DNA of 64,000 nt from Gymnothorax reevesii (taxonomy: Eukaryota > Chordata > Actinopteri > Anguilliformes > Muraenidae): assembly GCA_029721435.1 (NCBI GenBank), contig CM056583.1, positions 55,674,120 through 55,738,119 of the forward strand, written 5' to 3'. Each line of letters starts with the position of its first letter. The first letter of the stretch is position 1. The notes beneath the pieces were generated by a model. That model was given only the letters and a program-made list of their open reading frames with translations, was not told where the DNA came from and did not search any database. This document shows, piece by piece, positions 1 through 12,005 of the stretch. The translations under genes and the position numbers were made by a program.

Positions 1-670
1 TTTCATTTGGTGACCATTCAACTTTACGGTTGGTGACCTTTGAAGGTCAAACTTGACATAATACAATTACAATGACTTGTATTGCCAAAACGGTCACAGA
101 TAGAGCCTAGGTTTGTATTAGAGAGGTATACAAAGTCATATGAGCTTTCATTTGGTGACCTTCATATTGACTTTTGAGGGTCAAATGTGACCTAAGGAAG
201 ATTCAGTGACTTGAATCACTAAAACAGCCACAGACGGAGCCTAGGTTTGTGTTACTGACATCTAGGAAGTCACATATGAACTTCCATTTTGTGACGTTCA
301 ACTTTACTGTCAGTGACCTTTGACAGAGAAACTCGACAGTGAAATTCCAATGACTTTATCACCAAAATGGTCACAGATCGAGCCAAGGTTTGTGTAGAGA
401 CATTTAGAAAGCTGTATATGAAGTCCATTTACTGACATATACTTTACGTTCTGTCACCTTTAAAGTTCACAATTGACATTGCATTTTCAATGACTTGTAT
501 CACCAAAACTGCTTCAGAGCTTAGGATTATATACCATGAGGTCTTATAAATGTGAACTTTTATTGAGTGACCTTGGCATTGACTTTCAATGATTCAAATA
601 TCAAGCTTCACATGAAATTTTGTCATCATTATAAGATTACTTGCCGGTAAGATACAGGACCCTTGGTCCT
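1..670. mobile_element. 3' part of a second Helentron-like copy, cut by window edge
   Basis: About 4.5 tandem units of 136-146 bp run from base 1. They match 42,780-43,450 closely; both start units with TTTCATTTGGTGAC. The end is the same TTGCCGGTAAG motif and the same 6-bp hairpin AGGACC-CTT-GGTCCT (656-670). The 5' end is outside the window. Confidence 0.75.
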
Positions 671-2969
671 ATTTTTTCCTAAACTAAATAATCATACATG
701 CCAACTCTAGAGGTAGAGTCGGCATGTATGCATGGTGGATTTCTTTAAAATTTGGCATGCATTTTGGTTACCATGCGAACCTGTGCACCTCCCATTTAGA
801 TAGTGATATGACAAATTTTCATGGAGATTTAGCAATTTTTCATCTTTGAAAATTTAGTATTTGGGGCGAATTTTGTCCATAGCTTTGTTCTGAAACTGAA
901 TCATGGATTGGTTTCAAACTTGACATGCATTATTATCACAATTAGAACATGTACATATGCAATTTTATGGCTCATTTTCATGGAGATTTTCGACTTAAGA
1001 AATTCATTATTGGGGGTATCAATGAGTGCATAGTGCAACGTATATGATCAGAGTGTGACATTGCCACTTCTATGCAGGCACAACAGTCTTTTGCTAAGGT
1101 CCTGGCCAAGTTATTACTGCCAAAGGTGGTTCTACAAACTATTGAATCATGGGGTGTACTTTTTCACAGGTGACTTATGCATTTTGGCTGAATTTTGGTT
1201 TAATAAATAATGGCAAGGTGGGTTCTGTTGTGTGTTGTTTTACACCTGAGGTTAGATTAACCTAATTTTAGGACCTGATATTTTTTGGGACCAGCTGAAT
1301 TTTTTTTTTTTTTTTTGTGTCCTTATATAGTCCGTACAACTATATAACTGAAAGAGGGTGTGCTGTCTTTTTCCCTGGGATATATGTCTGCCAGTTTAAT
1401 TAATTAATTATTTCATGCATTCATTTCATGAAAATTTCCTGTTTTTCGGACCGTATCAATGGTGTAACATCTTGAGATGAACCCTTGGTATTTACTCTGG
1501 TAAAGTCTTCTCTCGATTTCAGACTTCGGCACTAATGCACCCACCTCCTGGAAAGCGCAAATGTTCTGACCAGCTGTTGAGAAGAGGTTTTTCTGACCAT
1601 GAGACAGAATTCTTGTCATCCACCACACCTGTTATTCTTGGTCCTCCTGGCCTTTTTGTATTACTGTGCTTTGCTTAAATTCTATTTAAGGATATACCAA
1701 ATAGTTCAGTTGGCCATAGCTGATGGTTTTGCTTTTTATTTGGTGGAAGCTGTGCATGAAACGGGTTCCTTTATGGTTCCTTTAATTCCTGTATGGGTTC
1801 ATGCAGTGTTTTAGACAAACCCCGTAAAGTTGGACAGAAAGTCTGCACTTCAAGCCTATCTTCTGGCATCTCTTCATATTTATTTTGGTGGCATACAAAG
1901 CCAAAACAATGGAAATTGTGTCCCTGTACAAATATTTATGGACCCAACAGTATATTACTGTTTTTATTATTATTACAGGGCTAGTCATGCGGTGATGAGA
2001 GTTCACACCAGAGCAGTTGAGGAGGTTCTCATTACTATGCTGCACTTGTAGTTTTTTTCTCCTTGACCTTTTTGTCCATGAAGTCCCAAACAAGCTTGAT
2101 TTTAATTAAATTGTTGAAAACTGGAAGAATTTGCCAAATATGACTGGTTAGAATTCCAAAATTTTAGACGCTATTAATGGAAATTACTTATTATATCTTC
2201 AACTTCTCACTCTTTACTGTTTACCTCTTATAATATGCCATTATAGGTTATTTACAGAAGTTGAACCAGAAAAATTGCACTAAAAGTGAGGGCTACGACA
2301 CAAGTACACTGCGTCCAAGCTTTTGCCCGGAGGCTGGATATGCATTTATTCAGTGCTTGTTATGTGTCCTCTGGTGACCTAGCTCTGTTGACTTTAATTA
2401 GAGTCATTTCTGATTGACTGTCACCTGCTCACTGACTCGGGAACCCTGTGAGTCCTGGCATGGGGTCACAGTCATCACTAATTCATCTTCATTATATCAT
2501 TATATTAATGCTAAGGTACAATGACCTGCATATGTTCGGCAGAACAAGAGTGGCCCTTGCTAGACAACAATTAGGGCTCTCTACATGTTGTATGGTGACC
2601 ATTGGAACACTTTGAACATAGACACAGGCTCCAGGTAGCCAAAGATGTCTCAGCTCCGACATCGGTCACCAGCACTTGAAATGCAGGCAGTGGGAAAGGC
2701 CAGTATGGGGAGGTATAGCAGTCATTCCATGTGTTAGTATGTGAGTGCACAGCCCCAAATAAGAAAAAGTTGGGACGGTATATTAAATTGAAATTAGAAC
2801 TGAAAGCAGTGATTTGTAAATTATCTATGAACTGTCTTAGGTCGATCAGCATATTTTTTGAAGTTTCATTGCATTAATTTAATCAGTGATTCAAAATAAA
2901 CTCATTTCAGTTTTGATTCTTGCAGCATATTTAAAAAAGAAATTGGTCTTTGTTTTCTTTTTACTACAC

Positions 2970-3560
2970 TTAATAAATGCTCAGCACTGAAGACACCAAG
3001 TGATTGAAAGATTCAATTGCAATTTTGTCCCATTCTTCCTGCAAATAAGTCTCAAGGTGTGCTGCAGTACAGATCTTGCTGCATTTTTTATCTGAAAATG
3101 CGCCACACTTTCTCTGTTGAGGACAAGTCAGGACTGCAGGCAGGCCATTCAAACACCTGAACCATCTTCTTATACAGCCATGCCTTTGTAAGGTGTGCAT
3201 AATGCAGTTCAGCAGCATCTTGTTGAAACGTGGTGTGGGCGTCCTTGTAAATAATGTTGTCTTGAAGACATCATTTTAAGCATTAATCATTTTCAGCGCT
3301 CTTTCCAAGGGCCCTGATGCAACCCTGCACCATGACTTGCATGGATTTTTGGACTTGTTGCTGGTAACAGTCTGGATGGCCTTTTCTTTTTTGATTTGAA
3401 GCACACGGTGTCAATTTCTTCCTATTAATTTATCTCACCACAGTACATTTTGCCACTGTGTGATGGTCCATCGCGGATGCCACAGAGCCACCCAAAGAAG
3501 GCGGCCGCATTTCTGGCATCTTTAATTTACGAAAACATCCTTTGTTTCAAGTCACGTTGT
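2970..3560 (-). pseudogene. decayed Tc1 transposase
   Basis: The minus-strand frame 2970-3218 ends with YLQEEWDKIAIESFNHLVSS, the C-terminal helix typical of Tc1 transposases; the copy at 35.5 kb has QEWERVPPEKLQKLVSS at the same place. Upstream on that strand, plus-strand landmarks (GCAGGCAGGCCATTC and ATCTTGTTGAAACGTGGTGT) match the region of the catalytic SPIEN and DNAKPH motifs, but frames are broken by several indels. It is clearly older than the 35-kb copy. Termini were not located. Confidence 0.65.
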
Positions 3561-5569
3561 TTCTTGTTTTTTTTTCCTGACTCCATTGCTCGTGCCAACA
3601 AATCAAGTGAAGTTGACCAGGCAAGACATAAATTATCTTGTTTTCATACTGTCTGCAATGAAATATAAGAAATATTACATAAGAAATATAAGTAATTTTT
3701 TTTAACTCGCAGCTTTCTGTTTCTGTATGCATTTTCCATACCGTTACAACTTCATCTGAGTTGGAGTTTAATAATAATTATGGTGAAATAATTATAAGAT
3801 TATAATTATTCTCATAATTAGTGTGTCATCAAAGCCTCCCTTTGCCAGAAGTATTGTGTGGACCAAAGAGGATGTCAATTTAACATTAAAACTGTAACTA
3901 TGTCAAAAATGATAAGTGGACTCATTCCAGTTGTACTGCCACTCTGATTTCAGCTGATGAGGGTCGGAATACGAAAATATTTACCCCCTTGTGGGGCAGG
4001 AATAATTAAATTTTGATTATTGGTAAGGCAAACGGTATGTCTGTGTTGAAATTACATTCACATTATGATTTCAATTCTGAGAACGCCATTTCACCCTAAC
4101 AACATTCATAAATATTCTGTTTCACATTCTGATCACACTCTGTATTCCCACTTTACAGCCCATGCTTGCTTCCCGAAGTCACATTTTGAGTATTCTACAT
4201 TCAGTCTGGCTATATTTTTGCTGTTGTAACTACATTCCAAAATCATTCCGATCACATTAATGACCAATTACAAGCAGAGGAGCATCAGCACATTTGTTGC
4301 GTGTTATGAGGGCCACAATAAAAAGCTCTAATGTCATTATAATGTCTTCTGTTAATGCCCTTGTATTGGCCCTTTGCGCCTGATTAATTGAACGCTGTAG
4401 CTGTAATATAAACAAATGTAGCGCCAGTAGAGTTAAATGAATTGTCAACATAATGTCAATTGGCTACAGATTTTTCTGTCTTTGTTCAGTCAGCTGGTGT
4501 TGTGATTTTGCACTCCCAATTTCTTTTCTTACTTATTCGATGAAAGAAATGTGTTTCTTTGGTCTGCTTTGATATTTGCCGTCGTTGTTTGAGTACTGCC
4601 GATCACAGTCCTCCGCAAGCGGGCGGACAGCAGGGAGTCTTTGTAACCTGCTCTGCTTGCACAAATGGTTCACAGGCAGCGCTCCTTTCTGCTGAGCTGA
4701 AATCAATGAGAGCAGACTGTGCTGTGATCCACTTGGTGCAGCGTCCTGGATCCATGCACGACTGTAGTAGAAAAACAATTGGCGAGTTGATGAACATTTT
4801 ATGTGAGGCAGCTGGTGGCTTTTCTAGCGGACTGCTTTAGTTAGCCTTTATTTTGTCATGCTTAGTTATGCTTTGTTTTAATTTTTGTTGGTCGATATGG
4901 CATGGAAGCTTTGTGCCTCTTGTATGCACATCTGCAATCAATCTGAGGTGAATACGATACCTGTTCATGTGCTAGACCTTTAAAACCCTGAATCGATCAG
5001 ACTGCCAATCATATTCCATTTCTTTCTGCAGATTTGTTAGTTTGCTGCAGATCTTGTAAAGTTTCTCAAAGGAGCATGCCTTTGACCATGTCTGAACTGA
5101 TTTGTAAACTTGCCGTTTTTCTCTTGTCCATCACCTTGGTGACCTGCTTGGTCAGTTATGATGTTACTGTCAAAGGAGGGTGACAAAAGATTTCTCCATA
5201 ATGTTATCTCAACTGAGATTAGAAACAGAACTGCGTGGTATCCAGAGTTCATTCTGACCCTGTTCTTTCACCTCAGTGATTGCCTCTCAGTGTCTTTTTA
5301 GGACCGTAGTCCATGTGTATTTAAACAAAGTACTGCATGGCTAATGGCAGTGTATGTATATTTATTGCAAGGAACATTTTTCAGTGCGTACAGTGAATGA
5401 ATGGTGCGAAGTTGGCTTTGTTATGTTTTATTGAATCAAGAAATCCAAGGATGTATTTGTACAGCATGCATAGTTGATAATGAACTGGGAAGGACAATTA
5501 GTTAGTGAGGGCTAGGTTAAGGCTTAGTCCAGCCATTGGCGGTGTCGGTACATTCATCACCGTCGACTG

Positions 5570-5625
5570 TGAGCTGGCACTAGGGGGACCTATACAATAT
5601 TAGGCTGGTGGTATTAATTTTATGA
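5570..5625 (+). mobile_element. Tc1-type scrap, 3' end
   Basis: The stretch GCACTAGGGGGACCTATACA followed by ATATTAGGCTGGTGGTATTAAT matches the last 55 bp of the family at 22949-23727. Nothing upstream matches, so this is a short remnant. Confidence 0.55.
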
Positions 5626-5889
5626 TTACCTGCGCTCGCATGTGTCTCTGTGTTTGTTTCTTTGTTTGTGCATGTGTGTATTTTTCTTTTCTCTCTTTTT
5701 TCCTCCCTCTCTCTCAGGGAGAGTCATAAGATTTTGAGAGTTGCTTCAGTATAGCTGCACTGAAAAGATACTATTCTTTTCTTAGCTTTTTTTTATTCCA
5801 AAATTTTGCACACTATCTTTGATCCAAGCTAGTCTTTATTTTTTAGCTTCTAATTACGTTCTTCTTAACCTTTGCCCATCGAGCTTATT

Positions 5890-6170
5890 GTAGCCCCTGG
5901 ACAAAGTCGGGCAGCTACTTTGGATTCATGCTTGTCGTTTCCGCCGCCGCGTCCGTAGACCGTTCCTTATGGACGTTTTACAGGCTGTAATTTTTGACCG
6001 ATTACTTTCATATTTGGTATGAACATGTTTTACACTTCACTTATGACACCTATCGATTTTGATTGCCAATGGCGACAGTATTGGCCGAACAATGTGCTAC
6101 AAAGTGGAGAAGCGGGCTGTTAAGGGGCCACACCTATGCGGTCGCGACAGACCGGACTGTCTAGTTTTCA
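5890..6170. repeat. hairpin-headed element, diverged
   Basis: GTAGC (5890-5894) pairs with GCTAC (5914-5918) around CCCTGGACAAAGTCGGGCA, followed by GCCGCCGCGTCCGTAGACCG. The body includes AATTTTTGACCGATTACTTT and ends near GACCGGACTGTCTAG. The arrangement matches the other hairpin heads, but the sequence is different. Confidence 0.4.
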
Positions 6171-8629
6171 TAACGTGAGTTAAGAGTGTCCAAGCTCTGA
6201 CTGGAAAAGTAAGTGTGTTTGCGGTATACTACTTTTTGTTGTATGGATGTGCAGGGATCAATATTAGGTTAGTAGACGATGGTACGGCAACATTAAAGGG
6301 TGATGAGATTTTCACAGGTCAAGGTCAATGGTCAAGGACAATGTCTTGAAAAGGTCAAAAACAATGGTGCTGGCAGAAATATGCACTCTTCCAGGTGTCA
6401 TTCTTGTCTGAGATTTATATTCAATGATGGCTGTTTAAAATTCGCTGTTCACTTATTACAGTTCTCACTCCTTTACTTTATAGTAGAGGCTTATTCAGTG
6501 GCCATTATGTAGGTGTACATTCCTCTGACACGCACTGTTCTATAATTTGTCTGCGAATCCTTGTTCGTTTATTTGTAAATGTCCTCTTTTCTTTTGAGCA
6601 TGACTTGTCAACTCTGTGTGTCCCATTCCTCTTTGCTTTTGAGCATGACTTGTCAACTCTGTGTGTCCCATTCCTTGTTGCATTTTTTCAGTTTGCTAGT
6701 GACCAGGCCTTCACCTTCCGTCTCCAGGGTATCTATTTTCTGCGTCACTATGTTGTGAACCGTAATTAATTGGATTTCTTTCCAATCTGTTACGATCGTT
6801 TTTTTTTTTTTTTTTACACCGAGGCAGGGTGTTTGAGGGCGTGTTACGTAACACGAAGAAGGCATATGGCACTCACGGTGGTTGGTCACTTTACCAGCCA
6901 GCGCACTTTTAGTCACGGAGTCTGGCACTGCTGACTCTTAATTTCAGAGCTGGAGGAATCCTTTCAGTTACTTCACTGCTCCTAACTTTGTCTTTGAAGA
7001 TTTGGTCCAGGTAGCTGGCTTAATCTCAGCGTCACACTTCGGTTCACAGCTTGTGCACTGTCATTCTGATACACAATGACCAGTTTTATAGATGGCTTAC
7101 AATTTGCTAATGTGTTGTATGTATGGTACCATGTTAACACTGAAATAAAATGTACCTGAATTATTAATTACCCATCCTTCTTGCTTTTCTGTGTTCATTT
7201 TAACTCTGAAAAACTCTAGAAACAAAACAAACCCAACAAGCCCTTGGTTTTCAGATTTTCATCGCTTTGACTTCAGGAACTGTCTACTTTTAATGAAGGG
7301 AAAATGTGACAATTTCAGCATGATTTGTTCAAGCGCAGGTTTCACCTTTTTCCTCCGTCCTCCATCAAGCACAAATGGAAACCATTGATAAGAAATAGTT
7401 TTGAAATACTAACTCACCGATTCCCATCTCCCTATCGTTGCTAAATATTTTTCTATGGCAATTTAAGTTCCAAGTTAACCTACATTGACCATTCCGTCAG
7501 TATTGGAGAGGTAGGTCACAATCTACATTTGGAGTACTGAACGGAGCTAAGACTTTTTTAGTTTTGCTCAGCACAATATACCCATGAAATAACATTATTA
7601 TGCCTTTTTTTTTAACTAATCCATGTGCAAGCCGAGAGGCATCTACTTCAAAAAATACCTGCTCCTTTTCTGTTAAGATTCGACGTACGTTGCTCAAACC
7701 ATTCATTTCCAAGCAGTGCGAATTCAAGGAAATCACAACTAATCAATATCTGCATCCATGCGCACAGAAACTCCTGACGTCAAACATTTCCAGTAAATGG
7801 ATGCGAATGGCGAGTTTGAGCGTCTGCAGAGGGATCTGTCAAGATGTCAAGATCTGTCAAGATTCTCATATCAATACTTTTACTTTTTGCTGGCTGCTTG
7901 ACATGGAGTATTTTGCATTTTGTGTCGGACAGTCTTGATCGTGCATGCGATAATTTATTCACACTGTCAATGGTCATGGAATTGATGTGCTCACGTACTA
8001 TTTTATCTCTGCTGTGGAAATAAAGCGTGAATTTGTTCGATCCATCTGACTAATTTTCAAAAGAAAGACCGATTAAAGACTGTATATTTTCAACGGAAGA
8101 AAACAGACGAATAGGCTAAAAAGACCAAGAAAAGTCGATAGCTATCAATTTGCATTTTGTGAAGGTCGAACACAAACATGGCCAAGTTTGCACGTCTAAT
8201 AATTCCTGGAATACTCAGAAAAATTTGAACTTTTATGACTTTCGGACACGGAGCTAAATTAAAACCCTGTCCAACTATCGCGTCTGCATTGACTTTGTCT
8301 ATAATCAGTCGTGCGAAAAATTCGTTTTGCGTCCAGTTTGCAAGCGGCTTTACTGAGCATAGAACGCAAACATTCTATATATATGCAGTTTGTGGTTGGC
8401 TGAGAAAGATGTGAAGTCATTAATTTGCATCACAGATTCAGCTGGGTTGATTGAGCCAAGTCAAGTTTCCATTGTGCGTGCCAACTGCCTTTAATCTGAC
8501 GTCAGGACAATCGATATAGATACTATAATTTATGTCCTTATTCAGATAGTCACATTAAATAGTGCTTCTTGTAATTATTTATTGCATTGAAATGTGCCTG
8601 ACATTCTGGAATCCTGCCTGTGAGATTTT

Positions 8630-8945
8630 GGTGACGTGTGCGCACTGTGCGCCGGTCAGCCAAATTACCACTGCACAGAAATTAAGCCAGTATGGAGCTC
8701 GCGAGCTGTCTGCGCAACTCCAGCGGAGTGTTTTTCTACGAAATTGTCACTGCGTCTTGATAAATATGTGACACCTCCCCCTACTACGCCACCACACCCA
8801 TCTCGGCGCACGTCCGTCTACCGAATTGCCAATGTGACTGCGCACGGTGTTGCACCGCACAAAATTACCACTGCGTGGGCTGCGCCACGCTACGCCAGCT
8901 GCGCCACCCTGCGCTGCGCCAAGAAATTAGAGCCCATGGTATTGG
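8630..8945. repeat. CpG-rich degenerate tandem patch
   Basis: The motif AAATTACCACTGC occurs near 8663 and 8862, and AAATTGTCACTGCG near 8740, so units of about 100 bp seem present. GCGCC, TACGCCA and TGCGCCA blocks make it far richer in CpG than its surroundings. It ends AAGAAATTAGAGCCC. It is probably a MITE-like repeat; I cannot name it. Open frames here are by-products of base composition. Confidence 0.4.
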
Positions 8946-9693
8946 TTTGTACCATTTAATTTGTGAAACCTGGTGCTCTTGGTAATCAGAAAACCTAAAA
9001 CAAATGTTGAATTACAGACGTCATATTTTAACCCCCTGACATATTTTTCTAACATATTAGGAAATTGTGAGCCAGTTACACTGTCAAGACGTTACCAGAC
9101 CTTGTCTGATTGGCCTAAATGTTACAGATTACCGGTCACCATGGCATTCACAATTTCATTGGCTGTTGGGAAACAGAATCTGGGCGATGGATAGCCAGCT
9201 CAGCGAACAACTTCATCCACGAAAATTCTGACCCTGGGCTTCTGGTAGCCCTTCAATTCCAGGGGTATTTTTCCAGGCAGAGTTATTTCTCAGGGTTGAA
9301 GACATTCAAAGCCCTTTTTCATGAAGGGTGAACCATTAAGATGGTGAGTGGAGGATCTGGATATTGCCATGGTTATAGCTATAAGGAAAAAAATCAAGAA
9401 TCTCGCACCAGGTACTCCAGGTGCTCCAGGAACTGTGACAGGCAGGAAGTGTAATTGTTTCAACACGACATTGTAATCAGTCCTCAAATCAGCTTTCCCC
9501 TCAAAACTGGCGTCAGACTACATTCATGACTGCAATAGGATGAAAAAATGGAATGGGGTGACAAGTCAGTCAAATACCTTAGTCTGATTGCGTGAGCTAG
9601 ACATTTCGGTTAAAAATTAAATCCAGAATAATGTAATCATTTTATTCTGGTTGCTATTTGGTCATTCTAACAGCAAAACAAAGCTTTTATTTC

Positions 9694-9718
9694 TTCATTC
9701 ATTCATTCATTCATTCAT
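9694..9718. repeat. CATT tetranucleotide repeat
   Basis: About six CATT units in upstream DNA. Confidence 0.9.
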
Positions 9719-10006
9719 ACAGCAGGGGAAAGCGTTTCTGACTATCAGGCCTTCAAATTTCGCACCCTACATAAAGACTGGGATCTGCCACTTGCAAGCT
9801 AAATTGGATTAAAGGTGATAGTTTGAAGATTAGGAGAGATTCAGAATTTTTTGCTCCCATCTAGTGTGTCTGGGTAGAATTGCTGTCGATGATTGCTTGA
9901 AGTATCGTCCTTCAGAGGGTAGCCATTGCCAAGGTATATGTTGCTGGATTATTGTGCCTCTGACAGGAGGTAATAAAGTTTCATTGGGGATTGTTGTTTT
10001 GTTCAT

Positions 10007-10085
10007 TATGCCTCGGTGCACATGCGCGCAAGCGGGGCATACGGTAGTTCGTGTGTGTCTGTCATTCTGTCTGTTACCGTAATAG
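10007..10085. repeat. hairpin head of a repeat element
   Basis: TATGCC (10007-10012) pairs with GGCATA (10036-10041) around a GC-rich loop, followed by GTGTGTCTGTCATTCTGTCT. The layout matches the heads at 15.2, 38.2 and 46.3 kb. No tandem body follows. Confidence 0.45.
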
Positions 10086-11460
10086 CCGCTCCACCGGTCA
10101 AAATCAAGTCCTAGAATATGGCTCTATGGGTTAAATGCCACGATACCTTGGATTTAAATTTGCCAGGTTTTTGTGATAGAGCTTTGTTTTCGACTTATTT
10201 GATACTTCCATGGACTCTAATAGGAATCGAGGAATGCGGAAGTAATGCATGTCATGGGGAAAGCAATTGTGCCAAACAATGAATTCATTTTCAACACGCT
10301 TGCAGGTAACTTTATCAGATGACTGCATTTTTGGGAAATTTGTCGCATTAGCTGACCACGAATGAATTTTGCTGTTTGCGTCATTTTCTGTACCCAGCTT
10401 TAGCTTGTGTTGATTGTCAGATAACAACCTGTTAAATTCATTTTAAAGTTAAAGTAGATGACATGAGAAGCTCTTAACGATCTAGCATAACCATGTCATT
10501 TATTCATTTAGCTAACTTAAAAATTAATTGCAGTTATTGGTGTTCGTTTGAGTATAAAGTTTATCTTCTCTTATTATATTCGCTGATAATTTCAACCGCA
10601 TTTTATTCCTAACTATTTAATTTTGTTGCCTACCACACTACTTCTGTTCACTAGAAGTTTCTGTGATTCAGTGCGAAAATTTATGGAGACAGCTTAAATT
10701 GTCAAATTTATTCGATACACCGATTTGATCACATAGCAGCAAATAATGTCATTAGGCTATGCAAAGTTTTTATTCGCTTCAATGCTGTTAGGTGGGAATG
10801 CATTTTCACCGCCTTCATTCGCATGAATATTTTAGGCGAATATCAGGTAATTCGATTGACAAGTGGATGGAAACATAGCTTATGTCAAGCATAGATGCAC
10901 AGCTAGGGCACTCTGACATGTCCACACAGAATTTTATAGCTTCATCAAGGGACATACTTGTCACTGCTGTAAGCACCGAGGCATCAGCACCTTCGGTGCT
11001 TTCATTTGTTCATCAGTGAGCAGAATATGTCAAAACCTTATGGATGGATTTCAGTGACATTTTTGTGTTGATTGTTTAAGTTTTAAAGAGAAAGTGACTC
11101 CATTTTGGAGAACATATGTCTCGTACTGCAGATCCAGATCCAAAAGAATTCCTGTGCCCGTGAAGACGGTACTGTCATTAAACACGCATGTTCAATGACA
11201 GCGGAGGATGTGGTACTTACCCATTTTACATTCCTAAATTTCTCTGTGTAAAGTGTTTTGCCATCATGGTCTCTTTTCTCTGGCATCTTCTTTTCCACTG
11301 AGCAATGTGATCATACATGGACTAAGTTTTTAACTATTTTTAGTAGGGTTTTAAATTGTGCGCTCCTTGCCATTACAAAACCAAGGCTTGTGATTGGACC
11401 ATTTTAATGCTCGTTGTTTCAGCCCTGCTGGATACAGTGGGCAGGTCTTAACCACTTGTT

Positions 11461-12005
11461 ATATCCTGGGGGATCTAGGCGGGCGGGCAGGCGGCGCCTC
11501 AATAATTTGTCCTGGCCATATCTCTGAAAGTGTCGGCCACAGGATCTCCAGATTTGTATGCAGGTTCTTTGTGAAGGGTAGGTTTGCAGCATAAGGGTTT
11601 AACTTTTGACCTTGGCACAGTGACCTTGAACTTAAGAATTTTGTTTGGGCTTTATTTCCAACAGTTTTTACCTCATCAGCTTCAAATTTTGTATGCAGGT
11701 TCCTTCTGAGGGTTAGAAGTTTAAGGTAAGGGACCTTTTGAACTTTGACCTCGGCACAGCGACTTAAAACTTGAAAATTTTGTCTGGGCCATATTTCCAA
11801 AAGTACTGACCACTGCAGCTTAAAACTTGATATGCAGATTTCTTGTAATAGGTAAGTATGCAACGTAAAGGCCATTACCTGAATTTACCTTTGACCTCGG
11901 CACAGTGACCTTGAACTTGAAAATTTTGTCTGGACCAAGTATTGAATGCTGCTTCTTCAAATTTGGCATGCACCTTCAAATTTGGTTTGCAGGTTCCTGG
12001 TGAGG
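11461..12005. repeat. hairpin-headed element with about 140-bp tandem units
   Basis: A short hairpin ATCC-TGGG-GGAT (11463-11474) is followed by GGCGGGCGGGCAGGCGG and then about 2.7 tandem units of roughly 140 bp. Each unit has GCAGGTTC or similar, TTTGACCTnGGCACAG, TGACCTTGAACTTGAA and ATTTTGTCTGG. The units differ by many substitutions. The unit is different from that at 46 kb, but the layout is the same. Confidence 0.65.

Noticed and set aside
1..670. CRISPR-like regular repeats
   Set aside because: Units are 136-146 bp, diverged and without spacers; this is a eukaryotic tandem element.
8636..8959. 107-codon plus-strand open frame
   Set aside because: It follows the CpG-rich tandem patch; the peptide is low-complexity and repeats with the DNA.
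11459..11875. 138-codon minus-strand open frame
   Set aside because: It runs through the tandem units at 11.5-11.9 kb; repeats without a stop in one frame give such frames. Repeated peptides follow the DNA period.
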